DNA of 64,000 nt from Symbiodinium natans (Eukaryota; Sar; Dinophyceae; Suessiales; Symbiodiniaceae), in the NCBI GenBank assembly GCA_905221605.1, contig CAJNDS010000657.1, forward strand, positions 427,501 to 491,500. The letters are read 5' to 3'. Both the position numbers and the translations under genes were made by a program. Below, piece after piece: positions 12,201 to 23,181 of the stretch. The notes beneath the pieces are model-generated. The model was not told the origin of the DNA. It ran no database searches and was given only the letters and a program-made list of their open reading frames with translations. The first letter of the stretch is position 1. Each line of letters starts with the position of its first letter.

Positions 12201-13761
12201 GAAGAAACCTTGGCGCGACTGCTTCAGTTGAGGCCTCGTCCCTGACATGCAACAAAGGCCCTGGATGCCTAAAGTCGCAAAGGCCCCTCAACTTGACGGA
12301 ACCCAAAACAAGAATCCTCAAAACCCTTCAACCAACCCCAAAATCCCCAAGCCCCAAACTCCAAACCCCAAACCCTACAAACCCCGAAACCCACAAACAC
12401 CCCAGACACCTCAAAACCAGCAAAGGGGCCCCGCAGGGGCCCGCGTAACCCGCGGATGCGAGTCGACGGCCGACCGTGGCGGCCAAGGTCGAGGCTGTGA
12501 AGTCTGCCTAGGGAGGTTTAGGGTTTAGGGTTTAGGGTTTAGGGTTTGGGGTTTGGGGTTTAGGGTTTAGGGTTTACGGTTTGGGGTTTAGGGTTTAGGG
12601 TTTAGGGTTTCGGGTTTGGGTGTCACACAGGGTTTGGGGTGTAGGGGTTAGGATTTGGGGTTCATGGTTAGGGTTTAGGGATGAAGAGTTGAGGATTCCG
12701 GGCTGTCTTGGACTGCAGGGCTTGGGATACAGGGCTTAGGGCGGTTAGGGTTTAGAGGTCAGGCTTCAAAGTTTCAACCTATACAGGCTCCTATACCTCT
12801 CAAGTCCCTAAAGAATAGACGCTCAAACCTGAAACCCTAAAACCACCGTCTGAAAGTCCAAGCGCCAGCTCGCAGGCGTCAGCGCCATCGGACACGCGCG
12901 CAGTGTTGTGGCTGAAGGCGCACACCTTCCGGTTTTGGAGTGCCGCTCTGCCGCCCCACCCGCTCACCCCACGCCCCTTCGGGCGGAAGAAAGAGAACAC
13001 GTACCTTCAAAAACAAGTTGAGGACATTCAGAAGCTCTAAGCCCGAAACCCTGAACGCTAAACCCAAAAAAACTTCAACCCTACACCCTAAACCCTAAAC
13101 TCTAAACCCTAAACCCTAAAAACCCTAAACCCTAACCTCTACAAACTCTAAACCCTAAAAACTCTAAACCCTAAAAACCCTAAGCCCTAACCCCCTAAAC
13201 CCCCCTTGGCCAAGGCACCCAGGCATCCTCCCAGTCGTGCTCGCCCACCTCGGCCCCGAGGAACGCGCCCCGGCCATCGCATCGGAAGACGTTCCTGGGT
13301 TTTAGGGTTTTAGGGTTTAGGGTTTCAGGGTTTCAGGGTTTAGGGTTTAGGGCTTCAGGGTTCAGAGTTCAGGGTTTAGGGTTTGGGGTTAGGGTTTAAG
13401 GATTACGTTTTAGGGATTTTGGGTTCCATGGTTCCAGTTCCAGGGTTTCAGGGTTTCAGGGTTCCAGGGTTCCAGGGTTTCAGGGCTTAGGGCTTGAGAA
13501 CTGTTTAGGGTTTAAGGGTTTAGGGTTCAGACAGAGGTTCAAGGGTTTCAAGGGGTTTAGGGTTTAGGGGCGTAAAACCCCAAACCCCTAAAATGCCCAA
13601 ACCCCAACCCCGAAACATTAAACCTCTAGAAAACCTAATCCCTAAACCCACTCCCTAAACACTACACCCTAAAACCCTAAACCTTACAATGCTTAAAGGG
13701 CTTGTCAGGCGTCTTCGGGTTGGGTCTCACGGTTCTGGCGGCTTGAGACTTCTAGAGCCAT
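8960..13761 (-). CDS. Multi-exon gene of unknown function, candidate start at 13761
   Basis: Minus-strand exon candidates in order: 13761-13731 (starts ATG, four bases after a GCAG acceptor, ends at CGTGAG), 13294-13201, 12925-12847, 12494-12418, 11789-11699, 10945-10865, 9647-9554 and 9047-8960. The four from 13294 to 11699 join in phase (0, then 1, then 0), each with an acceptor AG and a GT donor that is a variant of GTTTAGGG, except a possible GC donor at 11699. Islands near 11430 and 10030 are probably further exons but their frames are ambiguous. Residues include FRCDGRGAFLGAEVGEHDWE, VSDGADACELALGL and RSEAVCSASEAFVELPAK. No family recognised. Joins from the first exon and below 11699 are not phase-proven; more than one gene may be present. 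Confidence 0.45.
9177..9255. repeat. (GGGTTGA)n variant telomere-like run, about 11 copies
   Basis: A block of one variant unit, TTGAGGG, follows exact TTTAGGG copies directly at its left edge. It lies in the gap between exon islands 9647-9554 and 9047-8960. Confidence 0.85.
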
Positions 13762-14685
13762 TTTTCTGCATGGGGTTTAGGGTTTAGGGCTTGGGGTTTA
13801 GGGTATAGGGTTTCGTGGCTTGTTGTTGGTATTGTGCCTAGCAGTAATTTCTGAAGGTTGTGATAGTGGTGCCTCTAGTCTGTAAGAAACTTTCATCTTG
13901 GTTCCTACTACCGGCGCAAGGCAACATGTGCTTCAGCGGAGCCGCTTGCTCATGATCTCTGTCTTTCCTGTGCTGCACACGTCCAGCTGCACAGAGAAGT
14001 CCAGTACTCGGTCGCACTCCTCAAGCTCGTGAGCATTTTTAAGTTGGTCATAGCCTACGGACTAGAGAGCTCAACTACAGCACAGTTCATCGCAATGCAG
14101 GGCTAGCTAAATCCTCCAGAATTAGAAGTGATTTCTGCCGAAGGCCAACATCTCCGTTGAAAAAACCAAATGTCTGAGAGTCTGGGTATGTTTTGGGGTA
14201 GCTAAGGGGCCGTACCGCGCCGAAGGTGCTGCCTGGCAGCCTGCAAACCCTAAACCCGTAAACCCCTAAACCCCTAAAGTTGCCCTAAAGCCCATAGACC
14301 CTGAACCCTACATCCCTCCACCCCTGAACCCCTCAAACACCTAAACCCCCAAACCCCTAAATCCCCGAAGCCCTCAAAACCTCTAAACCTCTAAACTCTT
14401 AAACCCCTAAAACCCCAAAATCGTGGCGGGGACTTGGGCCTCTAGACCCATGAACTGCGCAGATTTCGGTTGGGATTGATAGTTAGGGTTAGGGTCTAGG
14501 CTTCAGGGCTCAAGGTTTAGGGTTTGGGGATTTTTTGGGTTTTGGGGTTTAAGGGTTAGGGTCTCAGAGGATCCTGTCAAATATGATTTCTTTAAAGGTT
14601 TATAGGGTTTAGGGCTTAGGGTTGAGGGTTTAGGGTTTAGGGTTCTCAAGGTTTAGGGTTGAAGGTTTGCGCAGAGCAACTGCAG

Positions 14686-16625
14686 TCAAGCCGCCGGCTC
14701 CACCACCACGGGTCCCTGGCGCAGGCGCCGCGCCAGCCAGCGGCGGAAGTGGCGCTGGGCAGCCTTCGGGGCTTAGGGCTTGAATAGGGCGTAGGGCCCT
14801 AAACCCTAAACCTAAACCCGAAACCCTAAACCCCAAACCGGGTTTGGGGGCTTCGGTTTTAGGGCTTTAAGGTTTCGGAAGTAGGGTGTAACGGGATTGC
14901 TGGCTCGGGCTTCCGGCCATCATCGGGTTTAGGGCCTCCCTTCGAAGGCCCAGAAGCCCAACCGTTTGGGGTTTGGGTTCTGGGGTTTTCGGGTCTCGAG
15001 GTAAAGCCCCGAACCCCAAAAACGGAACTCAACACCTTGTATACAGGGTTGTAACTAGGACATCGAACGAAGAGCGAGTTTGAGTTTACAGAAATACTAT
15101 AGGGCCAAAATAAGTAGAATTCGGTTCTGAGGGGTAGTATAGTATAAATACACGGACCATAAGGGAATACGACTAGTAATCATTCCGACTCGTATATCAG
15201 GGTTTTCATATGCTCCCCTACGCATGGAATTGTACGAGCGGACCTGCCTGCAGACACGGCATCATCATGGAAAGTGGTTGTGCCGAACGCATCACCCTAA
15301 CCCTAAACCCTAAACCCTAAACGCTAAACCCTAAACCCTAAACCCTAAACCCTAAACCCTAAACCCTAAACCCTAAACCCAGTCCTCAGTGTCTGCGTTG
15401 CGCAGGCGCTTGTTGCCCTGCCCGGCCCAGCCATGTTCGGCCTGCGGTTTCGGCTTCGAGTTGAGGTTTAGGGTTTAGGGTTTAGGGTTTAGGGTTTAGG
15501 GTTTAGGGTTTAGGGTTTAGGGTTTAGGGTTTCGGGTTTAGAGTGTAGGGTTTAGGGTTCAGGGTTTAAGGTTTAGGGTTTTTGGGGTTTGGTTGAGGGT
15601 TGAGGGTTTAGGGTTTACGGTCTAGCCTGAATTTTTCAGTCTCTCTACGCTGTAGCCGCAAACGCCTCGAATTGCGAAACCGAGTAGGGCCTGTAGGGCT
15701 TCGGGAATTGCGGTGAGAGGAGGCCACCAGCTGTCAAACTTGCAACTGGGCTGGCCTGCGTGAGAAGGTGCTCTTACACCCTAAACCCTAAACCCTAAGC
15801 CCTAAACCCTCTTACACCCTAAAATGATAAACCCTAATTGAACCCTAAACCCATGGTTAGAAAATTAGCCCCCGTGTGCCCGGCCCAGTTCGATGCCCGT
15901 CATCAGCCGGCATTCCAAGAAGGCACAGCGCGGTTGTGTGTTCAAGGACAGTTGCAAGTGGGTTGCGGCTGTCTGTCAATGCCAACTAGAAGCAGTAGAC
16001 AACTTTGCATGCGCCTCTTCGAAGACTCTGATAAGGAAGCCACCCACCGGAAACTGTCCTGGTGATTTGGCACGCTTCGCCGGGTGAATTCGAAACAGGT
16101 TTTGAGATTCGCCGGCTGCCCAGCTGGTCCGATTGAAGGGGCGCCCGGACTGGCTGGGCAGACCTCCAAAAAGTTGAAAAGTAAGAATGTGAGGAGACGA
16201 TGCTCGGAAACAGGTGTCCACACAATGTTTCGAACTTCGATAAACGGCAGACATTTCAAACTCGCCAGATCTCGGTCGCTTTCGAACCTTGTCAGCCACA
16301 CCACATCGGGTTCTCCGATCTTTCTGTTGGCTTCCTCCTGCCTGAACTTCTATTGCAGCCTTGGACACTCAGCCCCCCAGACGTTCGAGCCCCAAACCTT
16401 AAGACCGTTAGCCTTGAGACTCAAGACGTAAGACCAGAACCCCCAACCCCAAACCCCAAATCCTGAACCCTGAGCCCTAAACCCTAAACCCTACACCCCC
16501 CAACCCTGAACCCTAAACCCTAAACCCTAAACCCGGGGAGGTTGAACCCTGAGCCCTAAACCCTATTGAGTTTCGCATCTGCAGCGCTGGAAAAAGGCGA
16601 GCCTTGACAAAGACCCCGGGCCAAC
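14686..16625 (-). CDS. 3' part of an IQ-motif (calmodulin-binding-like) protein
   Basis: Three exons join in phase on the minus strand: 16625-16562 (acceptor CCAG then G; donor GTTTAGGG), 15441-15379 (CGCAG then G; donor TGG before GTTTAGGG, phase 0) and 14763-14686 (GAAG then G; stop TGA at 14686-14688). The last exon encodes AAQRHFRRWLARRLRQG, which resembles an IQ motif (hydrophobic-Q-x3-R-x4-R pattern with basic residues), the family of short helices that bind calmodulin or EF-hand light chains. The middle exon is hydrophilic (GNKRLRNADTEDW). Introns are mostly telomere-like repeats. The 5' end is not found. The next gene downstream appears to start at 13761. Assignment rests on one motif. 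Confidence 0.5.
15098..15198. mobile_element. MITE-like element, family 2
   Basis: It starts near ATAGGGCCAAAATAAGTAGA and ends GTAATCATTCCGACTCGTATAT. The right end matches the ends of relatives at 20803, 22160, 33608, 56250, 59134 and 60825 (ATTCCGACCCCTATATT). The ends are imperfect inverted repeats and there is no coding frame. Confidence 0.6.
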
Positions 16626-16639
16626 CTGGCGGAACTGTT

Positions 16640-17340
16640 TGGGAAGCTCAGGTGAGCCTTTAGAGTTTAGGGTTTAGGGTTTAGGGTTTAGGGTTTAGGG
16701 TTTAGGGTTTAGGGTTTAGGGTTTAGGGTTTAGGGTTTAGGGTTTCGGGTAAATACACGTATATCTCCTGTTATCCTGCTTTTCTTGGTTGGCTTAGACC
16801 TACTGTTGTTTAAGGCGGATTCCGATTTTAGCGGCGTGCTGGTTTTTCACGGGCGTGGCCCAGGAGATCCTTGGAATTGCGGTTGTTTGGGGTGTTGCGT
16901 GGGTTTGGTTGAGGGGGTGGCATCCCATGGGTTTGGCCGAACCTCCTTCACAAGCACGTAAAAACTTACGTAAACACAGCAGGGATTGCCAGATTCTGGA
17001 TTCTTATGGTTTTGTTTTTTGGGTTTTTACGGTTTCTTTGGTGGCCGTTTACAAGTTTACAAATCTACGTACAGGCCTTTCCGTGAGGTATTGCGTGAGA
17101 TCTTACGTAGAATTCGGTTGTGGGCCCCCCCCCCCCCCAAACAGCATGACGGAATCACGGGCATTTCCGGAATTACGGGCATGCTGGGGCGAATTGCGGG
17201 CATTCTTTCACAACCTGGTGTTTTGTTCAACCAACCTGCTATTTTGTTTTTGTTTTTTTTTTTTTTGGGGGGGGGGGGGGGAGCTAGGGCCTTGTTCTAG
17301 CGTTTATGGTTTCGGCTTCAACGGGGGTTAGGGCTTTGGG
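16640..17340. other. Telomere-like run and unique spacer with homopolymers
   Basis: TTTAGGG copies at 16660-16745 are followed by unique DNA to 17340 with long C (17127) and T/G runs (17252-17281). Open frames on the plus strand cross these homopolymers and show no motif. No gene recognised. Confidence 0.5.
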
Positions 17341-17417
17341 CTTTTATGGGTCCTGAGATGCTGGGGGGTGTAGGGCTGAGGGTGCGAAAGTCCATTGGGA
17401 AATCTTGGCTAGAAAAT

Positions 17418-17926
17418 TCAGCATGCTTCAGCAGGGATAGGGGCCCCTTTGTTGCAGAACATCATCAATCTGAGCCCCAATGCAACATCGACATCATCAG
17501 TGCAAGGAGAACATTGGGAGCTTGATGCCAACTCCGCGAGCCCCCTGTCGAGGTCGTCCTAGTTGCCCGTCTTGGCTCAGGCGATCGAGACAAGCCAAGG
17601 CTCTTGACCTGTTGCTCCTGGCCCAGACCCCTCAATGTCGCCAAGTAGCGCCGCGAATTCCTGGCTTGCTGCACGCATCTGCAACGCATCCGGGATCGCA
17701 GGTAGCGACTTCATCTAGCTCGGATGGCTCTGCGGCCTTGTGGACACAGCTGGGCAGCTAGAGCGTGTCTGAAAGCCCTTGAAGCCCCCGAAGGCCTAAA
17801 CCCCTGAACCCTAAAGCCGCAGCCTAAACCATGTTCAGCTGCGGCATTTCGGGCCGGCATGCGCTGAGCATCACTGAAGTCCAGAGGCCTTACGCGTAGA
17901 GATAACGCTACAGTGAGGGATTCCAT
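17418..17926 (-). pseudogene. Start-like exon and two coding-like segments with in-frame stops
   Basis: An ATG at 17926 opens 32 codons (MESLTVALSLRVRPLDFSDA) ending in phase 1 at GAACATG before GTTTAGGC. Further down, about 17670-17570 reads SQEFAALLGDIEGSG and about 17535-17418 reads DDLDRGLAELASSSQCSPCT to a TGA at 17418. The last two are in one frame but separated by TGA and TAG only about 30 bases apart, too short for a normal intron. Either a gene with unusual splicing or a decaying copy. No domain recognised. Confidence 0.35.
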
Positions 17927-18229
17927 GAGTGAATGGCGTTGGCTCTGGCTCTGCGGCAGGCTCTAGACCCTACACGCGAAACCTCTATATCCTGAACCCT
18001 AGAGCCCGAAACCTAAACCTAAACCCTACACGCTAAACCCCTACACCCTGCAGTCATGAACCCTAAAACCCTAACCCTTAGACCCTACACACTAGAGCCC
18101 AAAACCCTGACAGAGCGACCCACCGCCGGGGCGGGGGGGGGTAATGAGGGTTTAGGGTTCAGGGTGTAGAGTTGAGGGTTGAGGGTTGAGGATTTAGGGT
18201 GTAGGGGTTTAGGGTTGAAGGTTTAGGGC

Positions 18230-19595
18230 GGTTTGCTGGCCTTCGTCCAAAGTACGAGAGATGGCGTCATCAGCCTCCTCCTCAGTCCAGCAGACCACCT
18301 GTCGTGCAAGAAAGGCTTCAGGGCCAGGAGAGCTTAGGGTCTTGGGGCTTAGGGTCCAAGGTTGGATCTAAATCCCCACCTGGCCACCGCCACACTGCAG
18401 TCCGAAACGTCGCTCGAGCTCGCCGGCGAACTCCTGAAAAGCCAAGCCGGACGCGCGAGAGTTTTGGGTTTGGGGTGTTGCCGAAAACCCAAACCCGAGG
18501 GGAGGCTTACGAGTCTGGGATGCAACTCTCCTTCCAAACCATACGCAGGGCCACTGCTCTCATCCTCAACCTCGACCCCAAATAAACCTGAACCCAAAGA
18601 CCTGAGCCCTAACCCCATAAAAACTAAACCCATAAAGCCCAAACGCATAAACCCTAAACTCCAAACCCTAAACCCCTGAAAGAGAATGTGTGCGGCCTTG
18701 CGCCAGTCCAGGCACCGTGCGGCGGCCCACTCCTGCCCATAGAGAAAAGAGCTCCCCAGTGCTCAGAACCCTATGTCAAGGGTTCAGGGTTTTAGGGTTT
18801 GGGATTTGGGGTTTAGGGCTTAAGGTTTCAGGTTCAGGGTATAGTGTTTAGGGTTTGGTTTAGGGCAGTTTAGGGTTTAAGGTTTAGGGTTATTAGGGTG
18901 TATCAGTGTACGCGCGCGGGGAGTGCGCCTTTTCAGGCCTTTTCCGTTTATTTACACACGCACTCGCTATCACGCGCTTGCATAGCTTTAGTAGCCCTAC
19001 CCCCCAACTGAACTATTCTCTCAGGGTTTAAAGGGCTCGACCACCCAAACCCCTCTAGCAAGGGGGACTCCCATGGAGGTTTGGGGTCTTAATTACGTAG
19101 CTATGCTACGAAGTAAAACGCGTTGCGGAGGCTTGACCACCCACGCATATGGGCAGCGGCGCTCTCGCCAGATTAGGGTTTAGGGTTTAGGGTTTCGGGT
19201 TTAGGGTTTAGGGTTTCGGGTTTAGGGTTTAGGGTTTGGGGTTTGGGGTTTGGGGTTTGGGGTTTGGGATTTCTAGATCTACGGCTGCAGAGTTTCCAGG
19301 CGTGTCCAGGCCTTTCCAGAGGTTCTAGAGTCTGAGGGCATCCATGAACACTGGCTTTGAGTTCTAAACCCTAAACCCACCACCCTAAACCTTAAACCCG
19401 AAACCCTTCTCGTGGTTCCCCAGAAGGGACTCTCAGGTTTTAGAGGGCTGGGGTTGAGGTGAGAGGGTTCCTGGGTGTAGGGTTCTGCGGTTTAGGGGAG
19501 ATCTGAGCGTTACAAAGGTTTAGGGTTCAGGGGGCGCCTTGCCATGGAGCGCAAGCCAGCCGGCGCAGCGCTCGGCCGCAACAGGGTCACCCAGC
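18230..19595 (-). CDS. Internal exons of an unidentified protein
   Basis: Minus-strand exons: 19595-19538 (lead base G, then LGDPVAAERCAGWLALHGK, GC donor), 18732-18674 (EWAAARCLDWRKAAHILFQ), 18570-18511 (EDESSGPAYGLEGELHPRL, canonical GTAAGC donor), 18433-18380 (EFAGELERRFGLQCGGG, donor CAG before GTGGGG) and 18298-18230 (TEEEADDAISRTLDEGQQ). The first pair joins in phase 0 and the last three join in phase 0. The join 18674 to 18570 does not fit as drawn (phase 2 against 0), so an exon may be missing. The Ala/Trp-rich first pair looks helical. No start, stop or family found. Confidence 0.42.
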
Positions 19596-20422
19596 CTTCA
19601 ACTAGGAAACAAGGGTTCAGGGTGTTCGGGGTTTAGGGTTAGGTTTGGGGCCTAGTTTAGGGTTTAGGGTGCATGGTTCAGGGGTTAGGGGTCTTTAGGT
19701 TTAGGGTTGAAACAAGGTTTAGGGTTTCGGGCTCGGGGTGTTGAGGGTTTAGGGGTATCTTCAGGGTCCTTCGTAAGCCTCAACTTGGATTACGGATTGC
19801 AGGGCGCGTGTTCAAGTACTTGAGGCGAAATACCATAACAAGGATAAACCCGAAACCCGAAACCCTAGACCCTAAACCCTAAACCCTAAACCCTACCTTT
19901 GGCAGGGCATGGTGGGCGAGTTTGGGACCTAGGGCTTCTAGGGTTTTAGGATTGGAGGGCTCAGGGTTTAGGTTTTACTAAAGGTTCAGAGTTTAGCGTT
20001 AAGGAAATTAGGGCTATAGCGCTTTTCGGGTTTGGGGTGCAATTGGGGCTTCAAGTGTAGAATATAAGGGCCTGTGGACATGTATGGCATTTCGGCTCGT
20101 TTTTACTCATGCTGCTGTTCTTTCTTCATGTCAAATAGACTGTAAGGGACTCTATGGCGGAACCTCCCAGGATCAATCTTAAAACCTCCTAAACACCCTG
20201 AAAAAAAAAACCGACAACCCCCCCGCCCCCCTCCCCGCCCCCACAAAAAAAAACACATAAAGACATAAAACACCCTGATACCCGAAAACCCTAACTAAAC
20301 CACCCACCCTTGAAGACCCGACAACGCCCCCAACAATTCCTAACATACCCTCAAGCCCCGAACCCTAAACCCGAAACCCGAAACCCTAAACCAAAAAGTC
20401 ATAAAGCACCCTCAAAAAAACC

Positions 20423-23049
20423 CTAGAACGCCCTCAGCCCTGCTGTGGTCGCCCCGAGGCGCTCTTCACACACACGACGGCTCCACATCCAGGGCACCTA
20501 GGGTTTGGGGTTTCGGGTTTAGGGTTTGGAGTTTGGGGTTTAGGGTTTAGGGTTTGGGGTTTGGGGTTTGGGGTTTAGGGTTATAAGGTGTAGGGCTTAG
20601 GGTTTAGGCCTGTGTCTAGCTTGGGCTACATGTCTCTTTCGCCAAGGGATGGAGGGGTTTGGGGGTATTGAGGGTTCAGGGGTTCAGAGGTTTGCGGGTT
20701 CAGATGTTTAGGGTTGTGGGTTTAGAGGTTTCGGGCTTTGGGGATTTAGGGGTTCAGGCTTAGGTCAAGGCTTTCAGCCACGCGACACGTAAGCAAGTAA
20801 TACAGGGGTCGGAATAACTACTTTCAGTATTGCCTTGTGGTCCCTATATAACTATACCATTATAGCCCCCCAAACCCAATATTTAGGCCCAGAGAGTGTA
20901 TGCTTCTTCTTGTCAGACCCGGAACCCGAACATGAGTTGACAAAATGGAGGACCGACTCAAGGCGTGTTCTCAAAAATTCTTGCCCTAAACCCTAAACCC
21001 TAAACCCTAAACCCTAAACCCTAAACCCTAGGGTTGCATGTTGAGGTCTTGGGTTTGCGGCTGTCGGGTCCTGCGAGCGGAAGCGGGTCCTAGGGGCTTG
21101 GGCGCCATTTATGGATCCAGGGGCCTCCCGCGTGCTTGGGCGCGGTGTAGGACTTTAAAGATTAGGGTTTGGAGTTTTAAGGTTTAGGGTTTACGATTTC
21201 AGGGTTTTAGGATTTTAGGATTTAGGGTTTTTGGGCTTTAGGGTCTAGGGTCTTGGATTTAGGGTGTGGGGTTTTAGGATTGAACCCTAAACCCTGAAGC
21301 CATCCCAAAAAAAACAAACATGCACCATTCACTCCACCAAACTTCTCAGGTTTAGAGTTTAAAGGGTTTAGGGTGTAGGGTTTAGGTTTAGGGTTGAGGC
21401 GCTTAGGCTTCACCCTCCACCCCCTTGCTTTGGCGTATCTGGGGTTTAGACCATCCTAAACCGTGCGCGCCCCAAAACCCTGAAGCCTTAAACCCTCTCA
21501 AGCCCTGAACCCCTATTCCTCTCAGAAACTCTAAGCCCTAAATCCTGACCGCTAAACCCGTTTAGGGTTTGTGCGGTTTGGGGCTTTTAGGTCCCTAAAC
21601 CCTGAGCCCCAAAGCCTAATCCCCTACTATTCCCCTTATGCCTAGGCGCCCAGTTCTCCGCCTTTTTGCCCCAGGCGAGCGCCGTCCTCAAATCCACAGC
21701 CTGCAAGCAGCTTCGCTGCCCGAAGCCTAAACCCTAAACCCTAAACCCTGAACCCTGAAACCTGAACCCTGAACCCTGAACCCTGAACCCTGAACCCTGA
21801 ACCCGAAACCTCTCAGAGAGCCCTTGGGCTTAAAGTTGAGAATCTTGTCTTGGGGACTTTAGGGCTTTATGGCTGCAGGGCTTAGGGTGTTAGGGCCTTT
21901 GGGATGTTCCGGTTATCAGGGTTGTAGGGCTGACAGAAAGTAGGTGTTCAGGGGTAGGGCTTAGGGTTCAGGGCTTAAGGGTTGAGGGTTACGTATGAAT
22001 ACACTCAAGCTGTAAGACTCCCAAAAGGAGCCCTGGGATGAGTCCAGAGGCGGCTTAGGCTTAGGATGTGGGTTTCGGGATTTGGCGAACATCCGCCGGG
22101 CCTTGTGCTACGGGTGCCAGGCCCCAACCTTGCGAAAGCAAGAGCCCAAAAAAGTACTACAGGGGCCTTAATAATTAGAATAGGGTTTTGGGGGTTGCTA
22201 TAGTATATTCATGAAGGAACCACAAGGGATTCCGATTAGTAATTTCTTCCGACCCCTATATTCCCCTATTCCTCCCTGTAAATATCATACTAAGCAGCTC
22301 TTGTGAGCTTGGCCTTTGGTCTAAAACTTAGTTTGAGCCCTTTAGTTGAAACTTGGTGCCACATCTGACCATACTGATGCTTAGCTTGAACCCGAACTCC
22401 TACGCCCTAGGCCCAGAATACCAGTTTTGTCCTATCCCGAAGATGCCAGCCTGCCCTGGACCCTATGTTCTGCTCCCTGAAGAGCCTCAGGGAACTCACT
22501 CAGTCGAGTTTAGGGTTTGGGGTTTGGGGTTTAGGGTTGAGGGTTGAGGGTTGAGGGTTGAGGGTTTAGGGTTTAGGGTGTAGGGTTTAGGGCTCAGGGC
22601 TTAGGGTTTTGGATTTGGGATTTAGGGTTGGGGCTTGAGGTTTACGGTTGGTGGCTAGTTTTGGGTTCTTCAAGCGGCGCACCTCTGGCAGACCGCCATC
22701 GTCGCGGAAGAGCCCTAGCCTCACAGCGTTCTTGGGCTTGTGGGTACGTTTAGAATTTAAGACCTCACCCAATATGCTCTAGCTTCTCCATCTAGTAACC
22801 CTGCTTTCGCCTCGGTCACATGAACCCTTACAGTAGTGAGAAATCCTGAATCCTGAGCCCTAAGCCCGTAACCCGAAACTCTAACCTAACCCTAAACCCC
22901 GAAGCCCCAACAACCTAAACCCGAATACCTAACAACCCTAAACCTTAAGCCCTATCCCTAAACCCTAAGCCCTAAACCCTAGAAGAAGCCACAGGGTCTT
23001 CCAAGTCGCCAGGTGCTTCGGGAAATGGCTGGGGATCTGGGCTTGACAT
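20423..23049 (-). CDS. Short four-exon gene of unknown function, complete candidate
   Basis: All joins are phase 0 on the minus strand. Exon 1, 23049-22978, starts ATG one base after CTCAG (candidate trans-splice acceptor) and reads MSSPDPQPFPEAPGDLEDPV. Exon 2, 22736-22683, follows ACAAG and ends GAG before GTGCGC. Exon 3, 21700-21650, follows TTGCAG and ends TGG before GCGCCT (GC donor). Exon 4, 20497-20423, follows CCTAG and ends with a TAG stop. The product would be about 83 residues, acidic and proline-rich at the N-terminus, then Trp- and Lys/Arg-rich (WGKKAENW, WSRRVCEER). Only about 130 bases separate the start from the stop of the gene before it. The last join could be different; an island at 21110-21060 might be an extra exon. 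Confidence 0.42.
20803..20889. mobile_element. MITE-like element, family 2
   Basis: Begins CAGGGGTCGGAATAACTACT and ends CCCCAAACCCAATATT; the left end is the complement of the ATTCCGACCCC right end seen in the other family-2 copies. Lies between candidate exons of the 20423-23049 gene. Confidence 0.55.
22160..22262. mobile_element. MITE-like element, family 2 (best copy)
   Basis: Left end AGGGGCCTTAATAATTAGAA, right end AATTTCTTCCGACCCCTATA: imperfect inverted ends around an AT-rich core of about 60 bases. No coding frame. Confidence 0.65.
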
Positions 23050-23181
23050 GCTGAGAGCTCCTTCCCTACACCCTAAACCCTAAACCCTAGACTAGAGGCC
23101 AAACGCAGCCGTAGAAAAATAGACGGCATGCTCTTCTTTCCTATGTAGGGCTGAGGGTTTAGTGGTTTTGGGGGGTCTGTT

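Noticed and set aside
12840-13038. Plus-strand open stretch ending KKENTYLQKQVEDIQKL
   Set aside because: The minus-strand exon 12925-12847 has correct splice sites and joins in phase with exons on both sides; the plus reading has no acceptor or partners.
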